DNA of 44,409 nt from the NCBI RefSeq assembly GCF_002910915.1, contig NZ_NEUF01000114.1, positions 1 to 44,409 on the forward strand, given 5' to 3'. Position numbers and translations under genes: made by a program. Source of the stretch: Streptomyces sp. SM10 (GTDB lineage: Bacteria > Actinomycetota > Actinomycetes > Streptomycetales > Streptomycetaceae). Below the pieces are notes generated by a model. The model made no database searches, was not told the origin of the DNA, and was given only the letters and a program-made list of their open reading frames with translations. Every line of letters begins with the position of its first letter. Within the stretch, counting starts at the first letter, position 1. Positions 16,405 through 24,873 of the stretch are shown piece by piece.

Positions 16405-17010
16405 ATGACAGCGGAAGCCAGGCCGGCAGCGCCGGTCCTGACGGAACGCCAGGAGGCGCGCCGCCGCGGCATCCTGCAGGCCGGCGCACAGCTCGCCGGG
16501 CGGGGCGGCTTCGAGGCGGTGCAGATGCGTGAGGTGGCGGACGCCGCCGGGGTCGCCCTGGGCACCCTCTACCGCTACTTTCCCTCCAAGGTCCACCTGC
16601 TGGTCGCGATCATGCAGGACCAGCTCCAGCATCTGCACATCACGCTCCGCAGGCAGCCGCCCGCCGGTCAGGACGCGGCCCAGCGGGTCGCCGAGACCCT
16701 GCTGCGGGCCTTCCGGGCGCTCCGGCGCGATCCCCATCTCGCGGACGCCATGGTGCGGGCGCTGACCTTCGCCGACCGCGGGGTGAGCCCCGAGGTGGAC
16801 GCCGTCTCCCGGCTGACGACGGCCATCGTCCTGGACGCGATGGGACTGGAGGACCCCACCCAGGAGCAACTGGCCGTGGTCCGCGTCATCGAGCACACCT
16901 GGCACTCGGCGCTCATCACCTGGTTGTCGGGCCGGGAGTCGATCGCGCAGGTGAAGCGGGACATCGAGACGGTGTGCGGGCTGATCGACCTCCCGGCCGC
17001 CAGGGGCTGA
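16405..17010 (+). CDS. TetR-family regulator, KstR-like
   Basis: This dimeric DNA-binding repressor (201 aa) has an N-terminal helix-turn-helix FEAVQMREVADAAGVALGTLY followed by RYFPSKVHLLVAIM. By recollection this is almost the same as mycobacterial KstR (EAVQMRAVADRADVAVGTLYRYFPSKVHLLV). The ligand domain also matches at AMVRALTFAD, SEVD-like SPEVDAV, PTQEQLAVVRVIEHTWHSALITWLSGR. KstR represses steroid-catabolism genes and responds to a steroid-CoA thioester. A perfect KstR-type operator lies 165 bases upstream. No steroid-ring genes lie in this window, so its targets here may be the adjacent transporter operon or distant genes. Confidence 0.87.
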   Translation: MTAEARPAAPVLTERQEARRRGILQAGAQLAGRGGFEAVQMREVADAAGVALGTLYRYFPSKVHLLVAIMQDQLQHLHITLRRQPPAGQDAAQRVAETLLRAFRALRRDPHLADAMVRALTFADRGVSPEVDAVSRLTTAIVLDAMGLEDPTQEQLAVVRVIEHTWHSALITWLSGRESIAQVKRDIETVCGLIDLPAARG

Positions 17011-17120
17011 CCGGCCCCCCGGCGGGCGTGCGGCTGCGTCTGCCCATGTGCGGTGCCCACACCGGCACCCGGCCAGGTGAGGTGCCCTGCACCATGTCGA
17101 CGGCGCCACGGTGTTCGTAC

Positions 17121-17144
17121 GGTTCGGCCCACATCACCCGAACC
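17121..17144. promoter_or_regulatory. Inverted repeat upstream of the Liv-type operon
   Basis: GGTTCGG (17121-17127) and CCGAACC (17138-17144) form 7-bp arms with a 10-base spacer, about 20 bases before the first transporter gene. It could be an operator or a short leader hairpin. It does not match the KstR site. Confidence 0.4.
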
Positions 17145-17163
17145 CTGCCGAGGAGCCGGTCAC

Positions 17164-18399
17164 ATGCGCCGCAGAGCCGTAGCCACCGTCCACAGAAGAA
17201 CCCTGACCGCGACCGTGCTCGGCGCCGCCGGTCTCCTCCTGGTGGGATGCACCGCCGCCGGGCAGGCGGGCGGCGACTCCGGCAGCGGCTCCGGAGGCGA
17301 CGAGACGGTGAAGGTGGGACTCGTCTACTCCCGCACGGGGCTGCTCGCCGCCTACGGCAAGCAGTACCGCGACGGATTCATGGCCGGCCTCGACCATGCG
17401 ACGAAGGGCACCGGCAAGGTCGGCGGCCACCGCATCGAGGTGACCGAGCAGGACGACGCCGGCGACCCCGGCAAGGCGGTCTCCGCCGCGAAGAACCTGA
17501 TCGGCAAGGGCTACAAGGTGCTGGCCGGCACCACCGACTCCGGGGTCGCCCTCCAGATGGCCCCGCTGGCCGCCCAGAACAAGGTGCTGTACGTCAACGG
17601 CCCGGCCGCCACGGACGCGATGACCGGGGTCAACAACTACACCTTCCGGTCCGGCCGGCAGTCCTACCAGGACATTCTCACCGCGGGCACCATGCTCGGG
17701 GACCCCGCGGGCAAGAAGGTCACCGTCCTCGCGCAGGACTCCACCTTCGGCCAGGCCAACGTCGCCGCCGTCAAGGCGGTCCTGGGCGCCGAGGGCGCGA
17801 CGGTGGACTCCGTGCTGGCCCCGCCCAGCGCCACCGACCTCACGCCCTTCGCCCGGCAGGTCAAGGCCGGCGCTCCCGATCTGGTCTTCGTCGCCTGGGC
17901 CGGGGCGACCGCACCCGCGCTGTGGACCGCGCTGGACCAGCAGGGCGTGCTGAGCGCCGGCAAGGTCGTCACCGGGCTGGCCGGGACGGCCTCGTACCCG
18001 GTCTTCGGGGCGGCCGGCGCGAAGGTCTCCTTCCTCGCGCACTACTTCCCGGGGGCCGGCGGAGGCAACCCCGTGGAGAAGGCGATGCTCGCCGGCGTCG
18101 AGAAGGAGGGTGGCACACCCGACCTGTTCTCCACCGACGGGTTCACCGCGGCGCAGATGATCGTGCGGGCCGTCGAGGAGGGCAGCGCCACCGACACCGC
18201 CGCCATGGTGAAGGCCCTGGAGGGCTGGAGCTTCGACGGGGTGAAGGGCCGGCAGCAGATCCGCGCCGAGGACCACGCACTCGTGCAGCCGATGTTCACC
18301 GCCAGGCTGAAGGGCACGGGCGCCGCGGCCGAGCCCGAGCTGGTCAGCACGGAGCCCGGCGACGCGGTGGCGCCTCCCGCGAAGCCCTCGGCGGGCTGA
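17164..18399 (+). CDS. ABC transporter substrate-binding lipoprotein (HAAT, LivK-like)
   Basis: This 411-aa type I periplasmic-binding-fold protein captures the substrate for the importer encoded downstream. ATG 17164 has an AGGAG site at 17151. The signal peptide ends in a lipobox (LLLVGC), so the mature protein is a membrane-anchored lipoprotein. The linker after Cys is rich in Gly and Ser. The Peripla_BP_6 core begins VKVGLVYSRTGLLAAYGKQYRDGFMAGLDHA and includes AGTTDSGVALQMAPLAAQNKV and FAWAGATAPALW-like segments. HAAT proteins bind branched amino acids, amides, urea, or small carboxylates; ligand residues cannot be read reliably. Neighbouring genes hint at a hydroxyacid or ester substrate. 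Confidence 0.9.
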   Translation: MRRRAVATVHRRTLTATVLGAAGLLLVGCTAAGQAGGDSGSGSGGDETVKVGLVYSRTGLLAAYGKQYRDGFMAGLDHATKGTGKVGGHRIEVTEQDDAGDPGKAVSAAKNLIGKGYKVLAGTTDSGVALQMAPLAAQNKVLYVNGPAATDAMTGVNNYTFRSGRQSYQDILTAGTMLGDPAGKKVTVLAQDSTFGQANVAAVKAVLGAEGATVDSVLAPPSATDLTPFARQVKAGAPDLVFVAWAGATAPALWTALDQQGVLSAGKVVTGLAGTASYPVFGAAGAKVSFLAHYFPGAGGGNPVEKAMLAGVEKEGGTPDLFSTDGFTAAQMIVRAVEEGSATDTAAMVKALEGWSFDGVKGRQQIRAEDHALVQPMFTARLKGTGAAAEPELVSTEPGDAVAPPAKPSAG

Positions 18400-18402
18400 C
18401 CG

Positions 18403-19194
18403 GTGACCGCACCCGGCACCGCGACCGCGCGGGAAGAGGGGGCGCGCACGGGCGCCCCGGTGCTCCGACTGGACGGACTGGGCTGGCGCGTCGGCGGGGC
18501 GGCCATCGTCGAGGACGTCACCTTCGACGTCCGGGAGGGCGAGTTCCTCGCCTTCATCGGGCCCAACGGGGCGGGCAAGACCTCCCTGTTCAACCTGGTC
18601 AGTGGGATCGTCCGGCCCACCGCGGGGACCCTCGCGCTGGACGGTACGGACCTGACGGACCTGCCCGTGCACACGCGCGCACGGCGCGGGATCGGCCGGA
18701 CGTTCCAGACCTCCAGCCTCTGGCCTCGGATGACCGTGGCCGAGCACGTCCGGCTGGCCGCGCAGGCCGCCCGCGGCGGATCGCACCGGCTGTGGCGACG
18801 CGCTTCCCCGTTCACCGCCGAGGTGAACGGCGTACTGGAGCGCACCGGCCTCGGCCCCCGCGCCGGGGCCAGGGCCGAGGCGCTCTCCCACGGCGAGAAA
18901 CGCAAGCTGGAGCTCGCGGTGCTGCTGGTGGGCGAGCCCCGGCTCATGCTCCTCGACGAGCCGATGGCGGGGGTGAGCGCCGAGGAGGTGCCCGCCCTCA
19001 CCGAGCTGATCCGCACCCTGCACCGCGACGAGGGCCGCACCGTGCTCATGGTCGAGCACCACATGGACGTCCTGCTGGACCTAGCCGACCGCCTGGCCGT
19101 GATGCACCACGGCCGCCTCCTCGCCCTGGACACCCCCGCCGCCGTGACCGCCGACCCGGTCGTCCAGCAGGCCTACCTCGGGGAGGGACTGTGA
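18403..19194 (+). CDS. ABC importer ATPase (LivG-like)
   Basis: This is the first of two nucleotide-binding subunits (263 aa), starting at GTG 18403 three bases after the binding-protein stop. Walker A is GPNGAGKTSLFNLVSG, the signature is LSHGEKRKLELA (LSHGE, the usual variant in LivG proteins), Walker B is RLMLLDEPMAGVS and the H-loop is MVEHHMDVL. The insert GIGRTFQTSSLWPRMTVAEHV is typical for LivG. It overlaps the next ATPase gene by four bases (GTGA). Confidence 0.93.
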   Translation: MTAPGTATAREEGARTGAPVLRLDGLGWRVGGAAIVEDVTFDVREGEFLAFIGPNGAGKTSLFNLVSGIVRPTAGTLALDGTDLTDLPVHTRARRGIGRTFQTSSLWPRMTVAEHVRLAAQAARGGSHRLWRRASPFTAEVNGVLERTGLGPRAGARAEALSHGEKRKLELAVLLVGEPRLMLLDEPMAGVSAEEVPALTELIRTLHRDEGRTVLMVEHHMDVLLDLADRLAVMHHGRLLALDTPAAVTADPVVQQAYLGEGL

Positions 19195-19952
19195 CACCGC
19201 CTCCCGTGCCCCCGACGCCCGCCCTGCTCGTCGTACGCGGCCTGCGGGTCCTGATCGGCGGCCGGCACATCCTGCACGGGGTGGACCTGGACGTGGCCCG
19301 CCACGGCGTGACCGCGCTGCTCGGCCGCAACGGGGCCGGGAAGACCACGACCGTGCGCGGCATCCTCGGGCTGGTGCCGCGCGGCGGCAGCGTGCTCCTC
19401 GACGGCGAGGAGACCGTGGGCCTGCCCACGCACACCCTGGTCCGCCGGGGCGTCGGCTACGCCCCCGAGGACCGGGGTGTCTTCGCCGGCCTCACCGTCG
19501 GGGAGAACCTGCGGCTGGCCGAACGCCGGGGCGCCGAGGGGCCCGCGTACGGCCTGGTCCATGAGCTCTTCCCCGAACTTGAACGCCGGGAGCGCCAGTT
19601 GGCGGGAACCCTGTCCGGCGGCCAGCAGCAGATGGTGGCCATCGGGCGCACCCTGCTGAACGGCAACCGGCTGATCATCGCCGACGAGCCCACCAAGGGG
19701 CTGGCCCCCAAGGTCGTCACCGAGGTCGCCCAGGTCCTGGAGCGCGCCGCCGAGGCGGTGCCCGTCCTGCTCGTCGAGCAGAATCTCGCCGTCGTCCGGC
19801 GCCTGGCCTCACACTGCGTGGTGCTCACCGACGGACGGACGGCCCACCGGGGCGAGGCGGCCGGACTGCTCGGCGACCCGGAGGCCACCCGCCGGCTGCT
19901 CGGCGTGGGCCACGGCCCGCTCGCCCCCCACACCGCGGAGGCGGATTCCTGA
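19191..19952 (+). CDS. ABC importer ATPase (LivF-like)
   Basis: This is the second nucleotide-binding subunit (253 aa). The start is GTG 19191, coupled to the stop of the LivG-like gene. Walker A is GRNGAGKTTTVRGILGL, the Q-loop region is GVGYAPEDRGVFAGLTVGENL, the signature is LSGGQQQMVAIGR, Walker B is RLIIADEPTKGLAP and the H-loop/switch is LLVEQNL, all typical for LivF. It pairs with the LivG-like protein as a heterodimer. It overlaps the permease start by one base (TGATG). Confidence 0.93.
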   Translation: MTPPPVPPTPALLVVRGLRVLIGGRHILHGVDLDVARHGVTALLGRNGAGKTTTVRGILGLVPRGGSVLLDGEETVGLPTHTLVRRGVGYAPEDRGVFAGLTVGENLRLAERRGAEGPAYGLVHELFPELERRERQLAGTLSGGQQQMVAIGRTLLNGNRLIIADEPTKGLAPKVVTEVAQVLERAAEAVPVLLVEQNLAVVRRLASHCVVLTDGRTAHRGEAAGLLGDPEATRRLLGVGHGPLAPHTAEADS

Positions 19953-20839
19953 TGTCCACCATCGTGCTGCTCACCATGACCGGACTCGGTCTGGGAGCGC
20001 TCTACTTCCTCATCGCGTCGGGGCTCTCCCTGATCTTCGGCCTGATGGACGTGCTCAACTTCGCCCACGGGGCGCTGCTCTCCATCGGCGCGTACGGCAC
20101 CTGGTGGGCGGCCTCGGGCCATCTGCCGGGTGCGGGACCCGGCGGCTGGGGCTTCGCCCTGGCGGTCCTGTTCGGGACGGCGGTGGGCACGCTGGCCGCC
20201 GTGGTGCTCGAACTGGCCGTCGTGCGGCCGCTGTACACCCGGCCGCGCGAACAGGTGCTCGCCACGGTCGGGGTGGGGCTGGCCGTGCCCGCCCTGCTGT
20301 CGGGGATCTGGGGTTCGGACGCCCGGACCTTCCCGGGCCCCGAGGCCCTGTCCGGCACCGTCGGGCTGCTGGGCGCCGAGGTGCCGGTCAACCGGCTGGT
20401 CCTCGTCGCGGCGGCGGCCGTCGTCCTGGTCGCGCTGCGGCTGTGCCTCGGCCGGACCCGGCACGGCCTGGTCGTACGGGCCGGCGTCGAGGACCGGGCG
20501 ATGGTCACAGCGCTCGGCATCGACGTCCGCAAGGCCTTCACGCTGGTCTTCGCGATCGGCGGCTGCGCGGCGGCGCTGGGCGGGGCGCTCGGCGGGCTGT
20601 ACTTCGGCTCGGTCGATCCCCAGCAGGGCACCTCGCTGCTGATCTTCGCGTTCGTCGTCGTGGTCACGGGGGGCATGGGGTCGGTGACCGGCGCCGCCGT
20701 CGCGGCCGTCGTCATCGGCCTGGTCCAGCAGTTCGCCAACTACTACACCGCAGCGGGCCTCGGCGACCTGGCCGTCGTCGTCCTGCTCGCCGCGCTGCTG
20801 CTCGTCCGGCCGCGCGGACTGACCGGGAGGCTCGCGTGA
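19952..20839 (+). CDS. ABC importer permease (LivH-like)
   Basis: This is a branched-chain-type membrane permease (295 aa) with about eight hydrophobic helices. The N-terminal SGLSLIFGLMDVLNFAHGALLSIGAY is the LivH hallmark. The EAA-like cytoplasmic loop contains VEDRAMVTALGIDVRKAFTLVF, which contacts the ATPases. Its stop overlaps the LivM-like start (GTGA). It forms the heterodimeric channel with the next product. Confidence 0.93.
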   Translation: MSTIVLLTMTGLGLGALYFLIASGLSLIFGLMDVLNFAHGALLSIGAYGTWWAASGHLPGAGPGGWGFALAVLFGTAVGTLAAVVLELAVVRPLYTRPREQVLATVGVGLAVPALLSGIWGSDARTFPGPEALSGTVGLLGAEVPVNRLVLVAAAAVVLVALRLCLGRTRHGLVVRAGVEDRAMVTALGIDVRKAFTLVFAIGGCAAALGGALGGLYFGSVDPQQGTSLLIFAFVVVVTGGMGSVTGAAVAAVVIGLVQQFANYYTAAGLGDLAVVVLLAALLLVRPRGLTGRLA

Positions 20840-21924
20840 GCACCGCCACCAGACCCGCACCCACCGCCGTGAAGACGGCGCCCGGGCGCGAGGGGCCCCG
20901 ACTGCTGCGCTGGTGGCCGGCCGTCGTCCTCGTGCTCCTGATCGTCGCGCCCTACAGCGCGCTGCCCGTCCCCGGGCTGCTGGACGGTCCGGTCGGCAGC
21001 CCGGGGAGCCTGCAACTCCTCGCGACCTGCCTGCTGTTCGGCTCCCTCGCCACCGGCTACGACCTGCTGCTCGGCCGCACGGGGCTGCTCTCCTTCGGCC
21101 ATGCGCTGTACTTCGCGGCGGGGAGCTACGCCACCAACGTGTTCCTGCTGGAGGCGGGTCTGCCCTTCGCCGCGGCCGCCGTCCTCGGACTGCTCTTCGG
21201 CGCCGCGCTCGCGCTGGTGCTGGGCTCGGTGAGCCTGCGGGTCACCGGCATCGGCTTCTCCATGGTGACGCTCGCCTTCGCACAGGCGGGATCGATCCTC
21301 GTCTCCCGCGACCCGGGCGGATTCACCGGTGGCGAGGAGGGCAGGGCCGCCCCCGCCGAACTGCTGCCGTCCTGGCTGGTCGGGATCGACCACACCGCCA
21401 ACCTGTACTGGATCGCGCTCGCCTACCTGGTCCTGACCCTCGGTGTCGTCCACTGGGCGGTGCGCTCCCCCACCGGCCGCGTCTGGGAGGGCATCAAGGA
21501 GAACGAACGCCGGGTGGAGGTGCTGGGCCTGAAGCCGTACGGCTTCAAGCTGACGGCCTTCGTCCTCGCGGGGGCGCTCGCCGCGGCCGGCGGGCTCGTC
21601 CACCTGCTGCTGACCGGCGGCTCCACGCCCCGGACGACGGCCTCGGACTTCACCCTGTCGCTGCTCGTGATGGTGGTGCTGGGCGGATCCGGCACCCGGT
21701 GGGGCCCGATGCTCGGCGGCATCCTCTACACCTGGGCCGACCACCGGCTCGGCGATCTCGCCGGCTCGGGTGCGGTCGCCGGCCTTCCCGCGGTCCTGCG
21801 CGTGCCGCTCTCCCAGCCGCTGTTCCTGCTCGGGGTGCTGTTCGTGGCCGTGGTACACCTGCTGCCGGGTGGCCTGGCCCGGCTGCCGTCCCGTCTGCGC
21901 CGCACCCGCGAGGAGCACCGATGA
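20836..21924 (+). CDS. ABC importer permease (LivM-like)
   Basis: This is the second membrane permease (362 aa, about 8-10 helices). GTG 20836 overlaps the LivH-like stop. Family markers are YDLLLGRTGLLSFGHALYFAAGSY near helix 2-3, RVTGIGFSMVTLAFAQ, and the coupling loop GIKENERRVEVLGLKPYGFKLTAFVLAG. It ends in a basic tail (RRTREEHR). The next gene, an alpha/beta hydrolase, starts inside its stop (ATGA), so hydrolase and transporter are made together. Confidence 0.92.
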   Translation: MSTATRPAPTAVKTAPGREGPRLLRWWPAVVLVLLIVAPYSALPVPGLLDGPVGSPGSLQLLATCLLFGSLATGYDLLLGRTGLLSFGHALYFAAGSYATNVFLLEAGLPFAAAAVLGLLFGAALALVLGSVSLRVTGIGFSMVTLAFAQAGSILVSRDPGGFTGGEEGRAAPAELLPSWLVGIDHTANLYWIALAYLVLTLGVVHWAVRSPTGRVWEGIKENERRVEVLGLKPYGFKLTAFVLAGALAAAGGLVHLLLTGGSTPRTTASDFTLSLLVMVVLGGSGTRWGPMLGGILYTWADHRLGDLAGSGAVAGLPAVLRVPLSQPLFLLGVLFVAVVHLLPGGLARLPSRLRRTREEHR

Positions 21925-22811
21925 TCCCGTACGAGGAGATACGCGTCCCCGTCACCGGCGGTGAACTGGCCGCCCTGCGCTGGCCCGCCGGGGAGCCCGG
22001 AGCGCCGGTGGTGATCGCCCTGCACGGGATCACGGCCAACGCGCTGTCCTGGGGCGCGGTGGCCCGCGAACTGGCCGGCCGCGTCACCCTGGTCGCCCCG
22101 GACCTGCGCGGCCGGGCCGGGAGCGCGGGGCTGCCCGGCCCGTACGGCATCGCCGCCCACGCGGACGACGCGGCCGCGCTGGCGGCGGCGCTCGGCGGGG
22201 ACCGGGTGGTGCTGGCCGGCCACTCGATGGGGGCCTTCGTGGCCGCGCTCGCCTCGGTGCGCCACCCGGAGCGTTTCGGCGAACTGGTGCTGGTGGACGG
22301 CGGGTTCGGCTTCCCGGCGCCGACGCACCTGTCGGCGGACGAGCTGATCACGGCCGTGATCGGCCCGGCCATGGACCGGCTGTCGATGACATTCGCCGAC
22401 CGGGAGGCCTACCGCTCGTTCTGGCGGGCCCATCCCGCGTTCGGCGGCGACGGCTGGTCGCCGGAGGTGGACGCCTACATCCAGCGCGACCTGACGGGCC
22501 AGGAGCCGGCGATGCGCTCGGGCTGCCTGCTGGAGGCGGTCCGCACGGACGGGGTGGGCCTGTTCCAGGACGAGGTGCTCGCGGCCGTACGCGAACTCCG
22601 CGCGCCCGCCACCCTGTTGTGGGCGCGGCGGGGGCTGATGAACGAGGAGCAGGGGCTGTACGACGAGTCCCGGCTGACGGCGGCGGGACAGCCCGGCACG
22701 AAGGTCACCGCGGTGTGCGTGGAGGACGTCAACCACTACACGGTGCTGACGGGCGGCAAGGGGGCCCGCGAGGTCGCCGGGGCCCTGCTGCGGGCCGCCG
22801 TCCCGCGGTGA
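21921..22811 (+). CDS. Alpha/beta hydrolase
   Basis: This cytoplasmic serine hydrolase (296 aa) is translationally coupled to the importer. The oxyanion-region motif is IALHGITANALSW, the nucleophile elbow is VVLAGHSMGAFVAAL (Ser about 102), and the acid and base are probably in the late WARR...E region and VEDVNHYTVL (His). A cap region lies between about residues 130 and 220 (aromatic, SFWRAHPAFGGDGW). There is no signal peptide. Being the last gene of an import operon, it most likely cleaves the imported compound (an ester, lactone or amide). In this locus a 3-hydroxybutyrate oligomer is an attractive but unproven substrate. Confidence 0.88.
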   Translation: MIPYEEIRVPVTGGELAALRWPAGEPGAPVVIALHGITANALSWGAVARELAGRVTLVAPDLRGRAGSAGLPGPYGIAAHADDAAALAAALGGDRVVLAGHSMGAFVAALASVRHPERFGELVLVDGGFGFPAPTHLSADELITAVIGPAMDRLSMTFADREAYRSFWRAHPAFGGDGWSPEVDAYIQRDLTGQEPAMRSGCLLEAVRTDGVGLFQDEVLAAVRELRAPATLLWARRGLMNEEQGLYDESRLTAAGQPGTKVTAVCVEDVNHYTVLTGGKGAREVAGALLRAAVPR

Positions 22812-22835
22812 GCGGTCCGGGCGGCCGGGGCGCGT

Positions 22836-24815
22836 CTACGGAGCGTCCCGGCCGTCCGACAGCAGGTTCAGCCGCAGGGCGAGCTGGAGCTCCAGCGCAC
22901 GGTCGGGCTCGTTCCAGTCGCGGCCCAGCAGCACCTGGATCCGGTCGAGGCGCTGCACGACGGTGTTCACGTGCACGTGCAGCTCGTCCTTGGCCCGGAT
23001 CAGGCTGCCCCCGGCGCCGAAGTACGCCCGCAGGGTCCGCACGAGGTGGGTGCCGCGCCGCTCGTCGTAGCGCAGCAGCGGGCCCAGCACGGAGGTCACG
23101 AAGCCTTCCACGTCCTTGGCGTTGCCCAGCACGACGCCCAGGAAGCCGAGTTCGTCGACGCAGGCGCCTTCGCCCTCGCGGCCCAGCACCCGCATGGCGC
23201 GCAGGCACCGCGCGGCTTCCGCGTAGGCGGCGGCCAGTTCACGGACACCGCCCGCCGGTCCCGTGCCGGCGACGGTGACGGGCGCCTGGACGAGGTGACC
23301 GAGCTGCGCCGCCGCCGCGCGCGCCGCGGCGCCCGCGGGCAGCCCCTCGCCGTCGCAGTCGATCAGCAGCACGACGGTGCCGGCGTGTTCGGCGCTCACC
23401 CCGTGGATGTCGCCGCCGAACAGGTACCGCATCGCGGCGCCGCCGAGCTTCTCCCTGGCCGCCGCCTCCGCGACCAGCAGCAGACGCGGCCGGTCCAGGT
23501 CGATGCCCAGTCTCCGGCCCCGTTCGGCCAGCCCGGCGGGGTCGCGCTCCGGGTCGCCGAGCAGGTCGCTGATCAGCTCTCCCCGTATCCGGTTCTCCGT
23601 CTCGGCGACCGTGCGGCGCAGCAGCAGGAGCAGACCGGTGACGACGGCCGCGCGTTCGAAGAGCCGCCGGTCGGAGTCGTCGAGCCGGCCGGGCCGGTGC
23701 AGCACCAGGCCGGCGAGGAGTTCCTGCCCTGCGAGCACCGCGCAGATCCACCGGCCGTCGCGGTGCACGGCGCGCGCGCCGTGGCGGGACTCCTCGGCGG
23801 TCGCGGCGAGCCAGCCGGCGTCCATGCTGTCGGCGGCCAGGCCCGAGCCGTCGGGCCGTACGGCCGCCAGCGGGCGCCCGCCGGGGTCGTGGATGGTGAG
23901 GGGGCTGTCGAGGAGCCCGGCGACGGACGCGGCGACGTCCCTCACGTCACCGCCGCGCAGCACGAGGTCGGTGAGCCGGTCGTGGGCCTCCTCGGCACGC
24001 TGCATGGCGGCCGAGTGCGCGCGGACGGCTGCGTTGGCCTCGGCCAGTTCCGCGTTGGCCCCGGCGAGCTCCGCCAGGGCGGTGCGGGTGTCGTCCAGGG
24101 CGCGGGCGGTGTCGATGGCGATGGCGGCGTGCGCGGCGAGCGAGCAGAGCAGGGCCACCTCGTCGGGGCTGAAGACCCGTGCGGCCCGGTCGGCCGCGAA
24201 GAGCACGCCGATGACCTTTCCGGTGCCGCCCCGGCTGGAGCCGAGCAGCAGGGGCACGCCCAGGATGGCGACGAGCCCCTCGTCCAGCACCCCGGCGTTG
24301 ATGTTGCGGGTGTGGCGGAAGCGGTCGTCGGTGCGGTAGTCGGGGGTGGCGTACGGGCTGGCGGTCTGCGCCACGAGCCCGCCGAGCCCTTCGCCCAGTT
24401 CCAGGCGGAGCCGCTGGAACAGCACGGACACCGAGCCGTCGGTGACCCGCATGTAGGTGTCCCCCGCCTCCTCGTCCGGGAGCGTCAGGTAGGCGGTGTC
24501 GGTGCCGAGCAGCATCCTGGCCCGCCGCACGATCGCCTTCAGCACGTCGTCCAGGTCCCGGGAGGCCGCCAGGTCGCCCGCCGTGTCGAAGAGGGCGGTG
24601 AGCTGGAGCTCCCTGCGCCGGTGCTGGCGCAGGGCGCCCCTGATCCGCAGGGCGGTGGCGGCCGCCCGCTCCACCTCGGCCAGTTCGGCCGGGGACACAC
24701 CCGCGGCCCTGGCCTCCGAGGTCACGGCGCCCAGGGCCTCGGCGGGGGCGTCGTCGGCCAGCAGGTCGAGGAGGCGCGCCAGGAGGGGCGCCGCGGCGGG
24801 GGACGGTTCAGACAT
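22836..24815 (-). CDS. PucR/CdaR-type transcriptional regulator with GAF domain
   Basis: This large cytoplasmic regulator (659 aa) starts at ATG 24815 with a weak ribosome-binding site. The N-terminal helical region is followed by a GAF sensor domain (about residues 90-250, FDTAGDLAASRDLDDVLKAIV to VLFAADRAARVFSPDEVALL). Next are an Ala/Glu coiled coil (ELAGANAELAEANAAVRAHS), a second sensor-like region, and a C-terminal PucR helix-turn-helix (IRAKDELHVHVNTVVQRLDRIQVLLGRDW). Such proteins activate nearby catabolic genes. It lies directly downstream of the 3-hydroxybutyrate dehydrogenase gene on the same strand and is convergent with the importer operon, so it probably regulates the dehydrogenase and perhaps the depolymerase. 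Confidence 0.85.
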   Translation of the reverse strand: MSEPSPAAAPLLARLLDLLADDAPAEALGAVTSEARAAGVSPAELAEVERAAATALRIRGALRQHRRRELQLTALFDTAGDLAASRDLDDVLKAIVRRARMLLGTDTAYLTLPDEEAGDTYMRVTDGSVSVLFQRLRLELGEGLGGLVAQTASPYATPDYRTDDRFRHTRNINAGVLDEGLVAILGVPLLLGSSRGGTGKVIGVLFAADRAARVFSPDEVALLCSLAAHAAIAIDTARALDDTRTALAELAGANAELAEANAAVRAHSAAMQRAEEAHDRLTDLVLRGGDVRDVAASVAGLLDSPLTIHDPGGRPLAAVRPDGSGLAADSMDAGWLAATAEESRHGARAVHRDGRWICAVLAGQELLAGLVLHRPGRLDDSDRRLFERAAVVTGLLLLLRRTVAETENRIRGELISDLLGDPERDPAGLAERGRRLGIDLDRPRLLLVAEAAAREKLGGAAMRYLFGGDIHGVSAEHAGTVVLLIDCDGEGLPAGAAARAAAAQLGHLVQAPVTVAGTGPAGGVRELAAAYAEAARCLRAMRVLGREGEGACVDELGFLGVVLGNAKDVEGFVTSVLGPLLRYDERRGTHLVRTLRAYFGAGGSLIRAKDELHVHVNTVVQRLDRIQVLLGRDWNEPDRALELQLALRLNLLSDGRDAP

Positions 24816-24873
24816 GTACGGCCATCGTTCTTCCGGCTTCCATCGCTCTCCGGGCTTCCTGGTTCGGTCGGGG

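Noticed and set aside
16974..19190. Long open frame running through the binding-protein and LivG-like genes before the LivF-like start
   Set aside because: Only the part after GTG 19191 shows ATPase motifs; the upstream part is Arg/Gly-rich shadow sequence.
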